From: Candidatus Viadribacter manganicus
GTDB lineage: Bacteria > Pseudomonadota > Alphaproteobacteria > Caulobacterales > Aquidulcibacteraceae
NCBI RefSeq assembly: GCF_001679665.1
Contig: NZ_CP013244.1
Location: 1,116,001-1,180,000 of the forward strand
Direction: 5' to 3'
Length of the DNA: 64,000 bases
Within the stretch, counting starts at the first letter, position 1. Each line of letters begins with the position of its first letter. Under the pieces are notes generated by a model. It was not told where the DNA came from. It saw only the letters and a list, made by a program, of their open reading frames with translations, and did not search any database. Position numbers and translations under genes: made by a program. Positions 1 through 7,981 of the stretch are shown piece by piece.

Positions 1-1073
1 CTTGGAAGCAGGTTGCGACCCAAGAACGTCACGTCCCCCGCATTGCGCGGCAGCAATTGCACAACGGCGCGCGCCAGCGTGGACTTGCCGCAACCGCTTT
101 CACCCACAATCCCAAGCGTCTCGCCGGCATTGAGCTTGAAGCTCACACCATCGACAGCACGCAGCGGCTTGTTGGCCCCAAACAGCGAACTGGATTTGAC
201 CTTCACCGGGAAGGTCACCCGCACATCTTCCACTTTCAGAATTGGCGCGCCCGCCTCAGGCGGATCAAGCGGCACATACCGCTCACCGTCGATACGCGGC
301 ACCGCCTTCAACAACATCTTCGTGTAGTCAGCCTTAGGCGCTGAAAATATCTCCTGGACCGTTCCGGTCTCCACCACTTCCCCGCGCCGCATCACGGCGA
401 CACGCTGCGCCATCCGCGCGATGACGCCCATATCGTGCGTGATCAGCGCCACGGCGGCGTTCGTGTCTTTCTGTAAGTCCTCGATTAAATCGAGCACCTG
501 CGCCTGCACCGTGGCGTCCAGCGCAGTCGTCGGCTCGTCGGCGATCAACAGGGCCGGTTCAGCCATCATCGCCATGCCGATCATGACGCGCTGGCGCATG
601 CCGCCGGAGAGTTCGTGCGGGTACTGAGTAAGGCGACGCGCCGCCTCTGGAATGCGCACGCGCTCAAGCCACTCAATGCAACGCTCGCGCGCCGCCTCGC
701 CGGTGACCTTGAAGTGATGCTCCAGCACCTCGCCCATTTGCGTCTCGATTGTGAGATGCGGCGTCAACGCCGTGAGCGGGTCTTGGAACACGAAGGCGAC
801 ATGGCGGCCCCGCACCTGATCGAGTTCGCGCCGCGGCAGGCCCAGAACCTCGCGGCCCTGAAACTTCACCGAACCGGAAACGCGGGCGTTGGCGGAAGTC
901 AGTCCGAATGCCGCCAGGAAGGTCTGGCTTTTTCCCGAACCGCTTTCCCCAACGATGCCCAGGCATTCGCCCTGTTTGATCTGGAAAGAAACGCCCTTCA
1001 CCGCCTCCACATCGCCGTCAGGCGTGTCGAAGGTGACGGCAAGATTGGAAATTTCGAGAACGGTTTCAGTCAT
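1..1073 (-). CDS. Dual-domain peptide/oligopeptide ABC transporter ATP-binding protein (partial, C-terminus outside window)
   Basis: This is the energy-coupling ATPase of a peptide-family (Dpp/Opp/Yej-type) importer. About 357 residues are visible, reading off the left edge. The first nucleotide-binding domain has Walker A GESGSGKS (about residues 42-49), the signature LSGGMRQR (155-162), Walker B LLIADEP (174-180) and an H-loop ITHD. A second domain starts near residue 278 with its own Walker A GESGCGKS (324-331). Two fused NBDs in one chain are typical of YejF-like proteins, whereas DppD and DppF are separate. The start at 1073 gives MTETVLEIS, as expected for the family. The permease and binding-protein genes are not in view, so the substrate is unknown. 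The gene is divergent from the alcohol dehydrogenase, with 90 bp between them. Confidence 0.9.
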   Translation of the reverse strand, partial: MTETVLEISNLAVTFDTPDGDVEAVKGVSFQIKQGECLGIVGESGSGKSQTFLAAFGLTSANARVSGSVKFQGREVLGLPRRELDQVRGRHVAFVFQDPLTALTPHLTIETQMGEVLEHHFKVTGEAARERCIEWLERVRIPEAARRLTQYPHELSGGMRQRVMIGMAMMAEPALLIADEPTTALDATVQAQVLDLIEDLQKDTNAAVALITHDMGVIARMAQRVAVMRRGEVVETGTVQEIFSAPKADYTKMLLKAVPRIDGERYVPLDPPEAGAPILKVEDVRVTFPVKVKSSSLFGANKPLRAVDGVSFKLNAGETLGIVGESGCGKSTLARAVVQLLPRNAGDVTFLGRNLLP

Positions 1074-1163
1074 GGCGGCGAAGACTAGCTGCGGCGCCGA
1101 AGATGTCCAATGCCGGTGGCGGTTCCGTTCCGGCTATGGGACAAGTGCGCGACGGAGCGACCA

Positions 1164-2288
1164 ATGGCGCAGATGAACTTCCTTACCCAGTGCACATTCG
1201 ATTTCGGCGCACTGGCGCAAATATCAAGAATCCTGAAGACAAACGGCGTCAGCCGGCCTTTCGTGGTCACCGACCCTGGGCTGAAGAGCAACGGCCTCTT
1301 GGACATCCTGCTCTCGGCGCTCGGCGAACCGCCGGCCGGCGTTTTCACCGACACGCCCCCAAACCCAACCGAGTCTGCCTCGCGCGCTGCCGCTGATGCT
1401 TATCGCGCGTCCGGCGCTGACGGGATCATTGCCTTCGGCGGCGGCTCATCCATGGACCTCGCGAAAGCGATGGGCCTGATGGTGACGCACGAAGGTCCGT
1501 TCGAGCGCCTGGGCGGTTCGAAGCGCGGCATGAAATTCATCACCAAGATTCCGCCGCTGATCGCTGTGCCGACAACAGCCGGAACTGGCAGCGAAGTGTC
1601 ACCCGGCGCCGTCGTCATTCTCGACAACGGGATGAAGGAAACTTTCGTCTCCGCGTTTCTCGTCCCGACCGCCGCCGTTTGCGATCCTGAACTCACGCTC
1701 GGTCTGCCCGCATCGCTCACCGCCGCCACAGGCATGGACGCGATGACTCACTGCATTGAAGCCGTCCTGACACCGGTCGTGCATCCGCCCGCGGAAGCAA
1801 TCGGCATTGACGGGGCTGAACGCATCTCCAAATGGCTCGAGCGCGCCGTGAAAGACGGCAGCGATCGCGACGCGCGCTGGCACATGATGATGGGCTCGTT
1901 TGAGGGCGCATTGGCATTCGCGAAGGGCCTCGGCGCCGTTCACGGCCTCAGTCACGCCTTGGGCCGCATCCATGAGCTCAAACTGCACCACGGCACGCTC
2001 AACGCAGTGATCCTGCCGCACTCACTCGCCATGATTGGCAACAGCGCAGAAGAGAAATTCGCGCGCCTGCGCCGCGCGCTTGGTCTCGCGCCAAACGCTG
2101 ACCTCCCCCAATATATCGCCGATCTCAACGCACGCATCGGCTTGCCGTCAGGCCTTGGCGCAATGGGCGTGAAGGTCGAGCATGGCGAAGGTGCGATCGA
2201 CTACGCGGTCGCCGATCTCGCGACGCTCTCCAACGCCGTACCGTTCGATGGCGACAAGTACCGCGAGTTGTTCAAGCGCGCGCTATAA
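1164..2288 (+). CDS. Iron-containing (group III) alcohol dehydrogenase
   Basis: A cytoplasmic NAD(P)-dependent alcohol/aldehyde oxidoreductase of the Fe-ADH family, 374 residues, which is the usual length. The N-terminal Rossmann part carries GGGSSMDLAKA (about 92-102) and the PTTAGTGSE signature (137-144). The all-helical metal-binding half shows D192 and H196 in GMDAMTHCIEA, H264 in HGLSHALG and H276 in HHGTLNAV, matching the four metal ligands of this family. A longer reading frame from 1110 exists. The ATG at 1164 was chosen because GGAG lies just upstream and MAQMNFLTQ begins the conserved part. The substrate cannot be read from sequence; butanol, lactaldehyde, 4-hydroxybutyrate and maleylacetate enzymes share these motifs. 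It is followed 4 bases later by a small gene. Confidence 0.9.
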   Translation: MAQMNFLTQCTFDFGALAQISRILKTNGVSRPFVVTDPGLKSNGLLDILLSALGEPPAGVFTDTPPNPTESASRAAADAYRASGADGIIAFGGGSSMDLAKAMGLMVTHEGPFERLGGSKRGMKFITKIPPLIAVPTTAGTGSEVSPGAVVILDNGMKETFVSAFLVPTAAVCDPELTLGLPASLTAATGMDAMTHCIEAVLTPVVHPPAEAIGIDGAERISKWLERAVKDGSDRDARWHMMMGSFEGALAFAKGLGAVHGLSHALGRIHELKLHHGTLNAVILPHSLAMIGNSAEEKFARLRRALGLAPNADLPQYIADLNARIGLPSGLGAMGVKVEHGEGAIDYAVADLATLSNAVPFDGDKYRELFKRAL

Positions 2289-2292
2289 CCTC

Positions 2293-2583
2293 GTGAGCGA
2301 TGTCTTGGCCCTGCTCGACGTCTTTCATAGGGCGCGCGACCTCGTGGCGCGCCCAGGCAACGACTTCGCCTGGTCGAGCTGGCGCGACGGCGATCACGCG
2401 CTAGAAGAAATCGACGCCATCATTTTGCGTCTTCAGCGCGGTGAAATCCCCGCACGACAGGCGATGTCGATCCTCTTTGCGCCAACTGGGCCGATGCAGG
2501 AGCTCAGCCTCTCCAGCGGCTGGGGCAATCGCTTCCTCGGCTTGGCCGAAGAGTTCGATGCGGCAATTGGGGACGCGCCCTAA
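2293..2583 (+). CDS. Small conserved-looking protein of unknown function
   Basis: A 96-residue acidic soluble protein read from a GTG start 4 bases after the dehydrogenase stop, so probably translationally coupled to it. An alternative upstream ATG at 2182 lies wholly inside the dehydrogenase and is rejected. The visible pattern is FAWSSWRDGDHALEEID, then a helix and a C-terminal SSGWGNRFLGLAEEFD segment. The tryptophan-rich spacing suggests a small folded domain rather than a random frame. There is no signal peptide or membrane segment. I do not recognise a family with known function. A role tied to the dehydrogenase is only suggested by adjacency. Confidence 0.6.
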   Translation: MSDVLALLDVFHRARDLVARPGNDFAWSSWRDGDHALEEIDAIILRLQRGEIPARQAMSILFAPTGPMQELSLSSGWGNRFLGLAEEFDAAIGDAP

Positions 2584-2651
2584 CAGGGAAGTGATGTGCG
2601 CTCGTCGCGCGCCCGCTTGCTCACTGTGCGGCGCGCGCGCAACCTCGGCGA

Positions 2652-3479
2652 ATGTCTATCGAAGCCATAAATTCCGCTTGGCCGCCGAGCCGCGCCGACC
2701 GCGCGCGTCCGGTCAACGAGGATAGCTGCGCCGCAGATCCAAGCGGCCCCGCCGCGGAGTGGACGTATGAGGACGCCGCAATCGGCTTTGTCATGTCGGG
2801 CTGGTTTGAATACGCCAGCGAAGATCAAACAACCCTCGCCGCACCCGGCTCGATTATTCTTGGCAACGCCGGTGAAGCCTTCAGCGTTCGCCACATCGAC
2901 ACGCAGGGCAATCGCCGCCTCGTCGTCACCTTCGAGCGCGATCTTCTGGAAGAAGTCGCCCACGAAGCCGGCGTCAGCCCGCGCTTCGACACCATCGCAC
3001 TGCCACCAAGCCAAACCGCCACGCGCATGTTCGGCCACATTCGCGCGCTCGCCAAACCTGGCGGCGAAGACATGCGCTATCAACTTGCACATGCCGCGCT
3101 CACGGCACAGCAGCCACGCCCACTTGAAGCAATTTCTACGCGCGACCGCACTCGCGTTCAGCGCGCCGTCAGCCATATCGCCGAGAATTTCGGTGAGTCC
3201 TGCTCACTCCAAACACTTGCCGACATCGCCGGCCTCAGCCGCTTTCACTTCGTCCGTATGTTCGGCGCCGTCGTTGGCCAAACGCCGAACCAGTACCTCA
3301 TCAATACGCGCATGCGCGCTGCTTCCGATCGGCTGATGACGACGCGCACCCCCATCACTCAGATCGCCTTCGAAGTCGGCTTCAACGACATCTCGCATTT
3401 CTATGCCTGCTTCCGTGACGCGTTTGGCTGCACCCCGCGCCAATGGCGTTTGCGCGCCTGGGCAACATCACCCAACTGA
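2652..3479 (+). CDS. AraC-family transcriptional regulator
   Basis: A 275-residue DNA-binding regulator. The N-terminal part (about 25-150) looks like a cupin-type sensor domain (SGWFEYASEDQTTLAAPGS). The C-terminal 100 residues are a typical AraC double helix-turn-helix: SLQTLADIAGLSRFHFVRMF for the first HTH, then ITQIAFEVGFNDISHFYACF and the closing GCTPRQWR motif. These match the family consensus very well. It stands 68 bases after the small gene on the same strand, so it may be co-transcribed with the alcohol dehydrogenase and control it or the nearby hydrolase. The ligand is unknown. Confidence 0.9.
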   Translation: MSIEAINSAWPPSRADRARPVNEDSCAADPSGPAAEWTYEDAAIGFVMSGWFEYASEDQTTLAAPGSIILGNAGEAFSVRHIDTQGNRRLVVTFERDLLEEVAHEAGVSPRFDTIALPPSQTATRMFGHIRALAKPGGEDMRYQLAHAALTAQQPRPLEAISTRDRTRVQRAVSHIAENFGESCSLQTLADIAGLSRFHFVRMFGAVVGQTPNQYLINTRMRAASDRLMTTRTPITQIAFEVGFNDISHFYACFRDAFGCTPRQWRLRAWATSPN

Positions 3480-3693
3480 ACGCGCAGTACGGGCCAACAG
3501 CGCGCCCATCCCGGCGCGCTTACGACCCGGTCTCGTTGCGTTGGCCTTAGGCGAGCGCGAGACTGCAACCGAACAGCAATCCGCCCGGCAACGCGCCGTC
3601 AGCGCTTGTGACGCAAGCTGCGGCGATGTCCGACGCGGACAAATACAATCATCCTTAGATCAGCTGACACGCGCGCTTGCGACGCCCGAAGCG
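3480..3693. other. Intergenic region between convergent genes
   Basis: A 214-base gap between the AraC gene and the convergent alpha/beta hydrolase. It contains a short inverted repeat GACGC...GCGTC at 3681-3695 that overlaps the hydrolase stop and may help end its transcript. No convincing open frame, RNA or repeat family was seen. Confidence 0.5.
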
Positions 3694-4593
3694 TCACTCG
3701 ACCTTAGCCAGAAAGTCCAGAACCGCGTCCCATGCGTCGGGCTCATCGAGCATCGGCGCATGGCCGATTCCCTCGATCGTGACGGCGTCGACCCGATCAT
3801 TGACGGCGCGCATGCGTTCGGCCGCTTCTTGGCTCAAAATGTCGGAAAGGCCGCCGCGAACGCTCAGCACCGGCGCCTTCGCCAGCGCCTCGAAATACGG
3901 CGTCAGATCCGCGGGCGGCGCATCAGCGTCAAAGTCCGCGAACGCCAGAGCGATATGCGGATCGTAGTCCAATTCGATTTGGCCGTCGTCGCGCGCGCGG
4001 AATGTCCGATGCGCAAACGCCAACCAGAACGCATCATCATCGAGGCGATCTGGAAATGCCGCGCCGTTGGTTGACCGCGCAGCTACCGCCGCGTCCTGCC
4101 AAGAGGCTACCGGCTGCACATGACCGACATAGTTGGCGATCCGCGCGAGCCCGGACGTGTTGAGCTGCGGCCCAACATCATTAAGCACTGATGCGGCAAT
4201 CCGATCAGGATTGGTCGCCGCGATCACCATCGTGATCAAGCCGCCCATCGATGTGCCAAGAAAGACGGCCCGTCCGATGCCCAGCGAGTCCAAAAGCTTC
4301 AACACGTCTTGCGCGTAGACTGCAGGCACATAGTGCGCGGGGTCAGGATCGTTCGCGCTTTTGCCGCGCCCACGCATGTCAGGAACGATAACACGACGGC
4401 CAAGCGCGGCGATGCGAGGTGCGATCACTTCGAAGTCGCGTGAATTGCGCGTGAGCCCGTGAAGACAAACAACCGGCGCACCCGTCTCGGGCGCCAAAGG
4501 CGGATAGTCTCGCGCATAAATCGCAAGCCCATCCAAGGTGGCGATCACGCGTTCTTCGTAACCGCCGATGCCGATTGGCGCGCCAGCGTCCAT
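3694..4593 (-). CDS. Alpha/beta hydrolase
   Basis: A 299-residue cytoplasmic hydrolase of the alpha/beta fold. It shows the oxyanion-hole strand VVCLHGLTRN (41-50), the PDMRGRGKS motif (71-79), the nucleophile elbow GTSMGG with Ser115, and a late catalytic histidine in GIGHAPMLDEP. A cap region lies between about 150 and 235. No signal peptide is present. It is the last gene of a probable operon with the exported small protein (4605-5096) and the subtilase (5115-7118); the gaps are 11 and 18 bases. The substrate is not inferable; many such proteins are esterases or C-C hydrolases. Confidence 0.88.
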   Translation of the reverse strand: MDAGAPIGIGGYEERVIATLDGLAIYARDYPPLAPETGAPVVCLHGLTRNSRDFEVIAPRIAALGRRVIVPDMRGRGKSANDPDPAHYVPAVYAQDVLKLLDSLGIGRAVFLGTSMGGLITMVIAATNPDRIAASVLNDVGPQLNTSGLARIANYVGHVQPVASWQDAAVAARSTNGAAFPDRLDDDAFWLAFAHRTFRARDDGQIELDYDPHIALAFADFDADAPPADLTPYFEALAKAPVLSVRGGLSDILSQEAAERMRAVNDRVDAVTIEGIGHAPMLDEPDAWDAVLDFLAKVE

Positions 4594-4604
4594 GCTCTTC
4601 TCCG

Positions 4605-5096
4605 TCAGCCCGGCGCGCGCTGCGGCGTGACCGTTGCATTGGCGTCGACATACTCAACCGCGCGCATGGCCCGCAACCGCGCGCCCCAGCTTTGTTGCAC
4701 AGCGCTACGTTCACTCACCGCAACGGTTTGGCAGGTTCGCAGCACGATTTCCGCGCCGCCCACAGTGAAGCGATCGAAGCACAACCCAGCGAACCAAGCC
4801 TGCCGCGTAAGTTGAACTTCGACTTGACGCTGCGCCCGCACGAGCTCGCCGCGCGCAGCGAGCGCCTGCGCCCGCGCGATCGGCCCGCTGCCACGGAACT
4901 TTACGATAAAACCCACGTGCGCCGCGAGGTCTTGCGCCTGCGCAATCTGCGCCGCTGCTTGCGGCTGCGCATGAGCACGAGTCTCGGGCTGAAACGCGAT
5001 CATGAGCGCGCCAGCCATCAACACGCCTGTTACGGCAATGCCCCAAGTACGGTGCGCGTTCACATCCATAGGCTGACCTTGGCCCTGCTCTCGCAT
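4605..5096 (-). CDS. Exported protein resembling a stand-alone subtilisin propeptide (I9-like)
   Basis: A 163-residue protein with an N-terminal hydrophobic segment (about 17-35) followed by AHAQ, consistent with export by Sec. The mature part contains GFIVKFRGSGPIARAQALAA and ends in AVEYVDANATVTPQ. Together these resemble the first strand/helix and the last strand of I9-type propeptides, whose closing motif is like VEYVEPN. The neighbouring subtilase has exactly such a motif (FEYVEPNF) at its own propeptide end. Two cysteines lie in the middle. The gene is 18 bases downstream of the subtilase, so the two are likely co-expressed. The inferred role is a chaperone or inhibitor of that protease. 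This is inference from pattern and context only; it could also be an unrelated small periplasmic protein. Confidence 0.6.
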   Translation of the reverse strand: MREQGQGQPMDVNAHRTWGIAVTGVLMAGALMIAFQPETRAHAQPQAAAQIAQAQDLAAHVGFIVKFRGSGPIARAQALAARGELVRAQRQVEVQLTRQAWFAGLCFDRFTVGGAEIVLRTCQTVAVSERSAVQQSWGARLRAMRAVEYVDANATVTPQRAPG

Positions 5097-5114
5097 ACGG
5101 TAAAGCCCAATCGC

Positions 5115-7118
5115 CTACGGCGTCCGCGCAGCCAGTGCGAGGTCAAGCCTGCCGCGCCCGCTTGGACGGGCACATGTCGCTGAACCGGCGCTAATCGGCG
5201 TCGCATTGGCCGAACGCGCGCATTCGATCTCTGCAAAATTCGCCGGAAACGAAGAGATGGCCCGCGTAAAGAGTGCGTTCTCCAACTCGCGCCCTCTCAG
5301 CCCAGATTGAGCCGCCAGCAACGCCAACGCAGCGGAAACGTGCGGCGCAGCCATCGATGTCCCTTGCAGGAACGAATAATAGCAACGCTCGGTCGAGTTG
5401 GAATTCAGCGGATCATAGCAGCCACTCTGGGTAGAGCGTGTCGAGAGCACACCGTCCGGACGCCCGTCATTGTCGCTGTCGGCAAACACATCACCGCCTG
5501 GCGCCAGCAAATCCACTTCCGGGCCAAAGTTAGAGTAGAACGCCAAACCACCGCCCGCGTCGTTCGCGCCAACGACAATTACATTGTTGCAGTTAGCAGG
5601 CGCGTAGAGCGAGGCGCGATTGGCTTTGTTGCCAGCCGCGACCACTACAACGACATTGCGCGCCACCGCGGCATCGATCGCAGCCTGCATCGAAGCTGGG
5701 CACGGCGCCTGAATTGTGAGGCTCATATTGATGATGTCAGCCTGCGTCGTGCTGGCGATCTGCTGATTGCCGGCGGTGATCGCCGGCGCGATGCCAGCAG
5801 CCCAGCGGATGCCAGACACGATGTCAGCAAGCTCGCCGCCGCAGCGTCCAATCACCCGCACCGGAATCACGGTCACGTCCCAGGCCCCGCCCGCGACGCC
5901 CACCCGATCATTTGTCGCCGCCGCACCAATCGTGCCCGCGACGTGGGTGCCGTGATAGGAATTTTCCGCGCTGGCGCCGCACCGATCGCCGGCATCATTG
6001 GCGTCCGCATCGACGCCATCGCCGTCACCGCCGCGCTCGGGATTGTTGATGAGATCAACACCAGAGCTGACATTCGCAGCATTGCGAATATCCGGATGCG
6101 AAAGATCCAATCCCGTATCGAGCACGGCCACGCGAACGGTCCGCGCGCCAACCTGATGCGACTCCCAGAAAGCCACAAAACCCGCGCCACCAGGCGAAGC
6201 ATTCGGCCCCGTGCTGGCGCGATAGTGCCATTGCAAAGCGTACAACGGATCGTTGGGCACGCCTCCAATCGGTTGCGGCGCGGGCATCGTCGTTGCCGGC
6301 GCCGATGGAGACGGATTTTGCGTCGTCGGCTGTGATGGCGAAGGCTGCGTCGGCTGATCTCGGCGAGGCGGACGCGTAAAGCCACTGTCCGCAATAAAGT
6401 TAGGTTCGACGTATTCGAACTGACCAGACTGGGCGAGCCTCTGAATTGCACAGCGTGTCGCCAAAGCAATATCACCCTCGAGCTGCGCTTGGCTCACGAT
6501 CCGTGGACACCGATCCGCCGGACTCCACTCGATCGCATCCGGGACATCATCTCCTGTGGTCTCATTGTTTTGTTTCGCGCCGCGATACGCCGTTGGGCTC
6601 ACACCGGAGGACAGATCGACAGTCACCACGCCGCCCGGGCGCACGCGAATTTCGCCGTTCACACCTAAACGCCGCAACGTGTCCTGTGCGGCGCTGCTCG
6701 CGGCGGCCGAGGCCTGCGTCTCAGCGCGCGTGCGCAACTGCTCCGCGACATTGTCCGGCAATTGCTCCAATGCCTCGACACCCTCGCTGCGCACAGCGCG
6801 CGCAAAGTTCGACGCAAGGCCCATGTCGGTTGCGGCCTCTGAAAGCTCGCGTTCAACTTGGGCCCCGACCAAGATCTGCCCCGGCGCGATCAAAACCGGA
6901 TCAGGAGCCAGGATCGCCGCCATCTCGGCCTGGGGCTGCACCGCCCCGGAGAGCGCCCGCGCATCAAGCGGCACATCATCCAAAGGCGTCGGCCCCGGTG
7001 CTTCCACGCTCGCGCCGCCAGTCATGCGTTCCCAGACGTCGCCGAGCTGGTCGCACGCACCCAGCGCCAAGATCGGCGCGAGCGCAAGAGCGGCCAGACT
7101 CCACCGGCGTTGCGACAT
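5115..7118 (-). CDS. S8 (subtilisin-like) serine peptidase, lipoprotein
   Basis: A 667-residue secreted protease. The N-terminus is a lipoprotein signal with lipobox LGAC (Cys22), so the enzyme is probably membrane-anchored. A propeptide region ends near FEYVEPNF (234-241). Next comes a Pro/Gln/Ser/Thr-rich linker (250-285). The catalytic domain has Asp334 in AVLDTGLDLSHPD, His389 in SYHGTHVAGTIG, oxyanion Asn497 in VAAGN and Ser588 in GTSMAAPHVSA. All triad residues are present. The start at 7118 has a strong ribosome site (GGTGGGGAG). It leads an operon with the propeptide-like protein and an alpha/beta hydrolase. The long disordered linker between propeptide and catalytic domain is unusual for simple subtilases. 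Confidence 0.92.
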   Translation of the reverse strand: MSQRRWSLAALALAPILALGACDQLGDVWERMTGGASVEAPGPTPLDDVPLDARALSGAVQPQAEMAAILAPDPVLIAPGQILVGAQVERELSEAATDMGLASNFARAVRSEGVEALEQLPDNVAEQLRTRAETQASAAASSAAQDTLRRLGVNGEIRVRPGGVVTVDLSSGVSPTAYRGAKQNNETTGDDVPDAIEWSPADRCPRIVSQAQLEGDIALATRCAIQRLAQSGQFEYVEPNFIADSGFTRPPRRDQPTQPSPSQPTTQNPSPSAPATTMPAPQPIGGVPNDPLYALQWHYRASTGPNASPGGAGFVAFWESHQVGARTVRVAVLDTGLDLSHPDIRNAANVSSGVDLINNPERGGDGDGVDADANDAGDRCGASAENSYHGTHVAGTIGAAATNDRVGVAGGAWDVTVIPVRVIGRCGGELADIVSGIRWAAGIAPAITAGNQQIASTTQADIINMSLTIQAPCPASMQAAIDAAVARNVVVVVAAGNKANRASLYAPANCNNVIVVGANDAGGGLAFYSNFGPEVDLLAPGGDVFADSDNDGRPDGVLSTRSTQSGCYDPLNSNSTERCYYSFLQGTSMAAPHVSAALALLAAQSGLRGRELENALFTRAISSFPANFAEIECARSANATPISAGSATCARPSGRGRLDLALAARTP

Positions 7119-7186
7119 CGCTTGAACTCCCCACCTAAATTCTAGGACACTGGAACGTTAGCTTGGCGGCCCCCGATGACAAGGCG

Positions 7187-7924
7187 ATGTCGGAGGACGA
7201 CCGTGGAGAAGGGCCGGTAGCGGCGCAAATGAGCATTTTCCCCTTAGCGGCGAATCTGGCCGCGGCGCGCCAACCGGATGCGCCGCGCGCGCGGACAGAA
7301 GACGAGGCCACCACTTTGGCGGGTGGGCCTGTGTTCCTGGCCGTCGAGGAACTTCCCGATCAGTTCGAAACGCCAGCCGCCGCCGAACAAGCGGTGCCGG
7401 ATCTTTACGGTACGGGGCTCTATGAACTCACGTGGCGCGAAGGCGCTTGGCGCGTGATCATGCGCTACTGGCGCCCGGCGCCTCCCGCACCGGTCGCACG
7501 TACCGGCGATGCGGCCGCCAAAAAACCGCTCGGCCATGCCCGCACACCCGAGCAAGCGCGTGTGTTGCTGGGCGCTCCGGCTGAACTCGCAAGTGAAGTG
7601 CTGGCGAAACTCTATCTCGATCACAAAGCGCTACTGAAACGCTGGAGCGCGTTGGTAAAAAACGGCCTCGCCGAAATCGTTGAGCGTGATGGCAAGTTCG
7701 CGGTGTCGCTCACCTATTGGCGGCCGATGCACGCGCCCGGCATCGCAGCGCCTCTTGCGCCGGTCGAACGGATCGAGCTTGCCGAACGCGTTGCCGCACC
7801 AATGCGTGGCCCAACACCGCAAGCCGATCTCGATATCGGCCTTTTTGAAAACCAGGCGCCGGAAAATCCTAACGTGTTGCTCGTCACCGAAGAAGGAGAC
7901 GGCCGTTTCCGGGGAAGCGAATGA
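7187..7924 (+). CDS. Unknown protein with two WRP-type internal repeats
   Basis: A 245-residue soluble protein with no signal peptide. A TTG at 7163 would add eight residues; the in-frame ATG at 7187 was preferred, but the ribosome site is weak for both. Two related segments are visible. One is ELTWREGAWRVIMRYWRPAP (about 86-105) and the other is EIVERDGKFAVSLTYWRPMH (about 167-186). Each is a beta-hairpin-like stretch ending in YWRP. The region between them is a helix-rich linker. I do not recognise the family. It is convergent with the TonB receptor gene, and a strong GC hairpin separates the two ends. Confidence 0.6.
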   Translation: MSEDDRGEGPVAAQMSIFPLAANLAAARQPDAPRARTEDEATTLAGGPVFLAVEELPDQFETPAAAEQAVPDLYGTGLYELTWREGAWRVIMRYWRPAPPAPVARTGDAAAKKPLGHARTPEQARVLLGAPAELASEVLAKLYLDHKALLKRWSALVKNGLAEIVERDGKFAVSLTYWRPMHAPGIAAPLAPVERIELAERVAAPMRGPTPQADLDIGLFENQAPENPNVLLVTEEGDGRFRGSE

Positions 7925-7929
7925 CGAAA

Positions 7930-7957
7930 CGGCGCCGGTGGTGGCCCACCGGCGCCG
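7930..7957. terminator. GC-rich hairpin between convergent genes
   Basis: A 12-bp perfect stem (CGGCGCCGGTGG paired with CCACCGGCGCCG) with a 4-base loop, placed between the stops at 7924 and 7982. It has no clear U-tract on either strand, so it is best called a bidirectional terminator-like element. Confidence 0.55.
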
Positions 7958-7981
7958 CGTCACTCGAACCCTACCCCGCTC

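Noticed and set aside
5307-6335. 342-codon frame opposite the subtilase
   Set aside because: Arg/His-rich, motif-free translation; an antisense shadow of a gene with complete catalytic motifs in GC-rich DNA.
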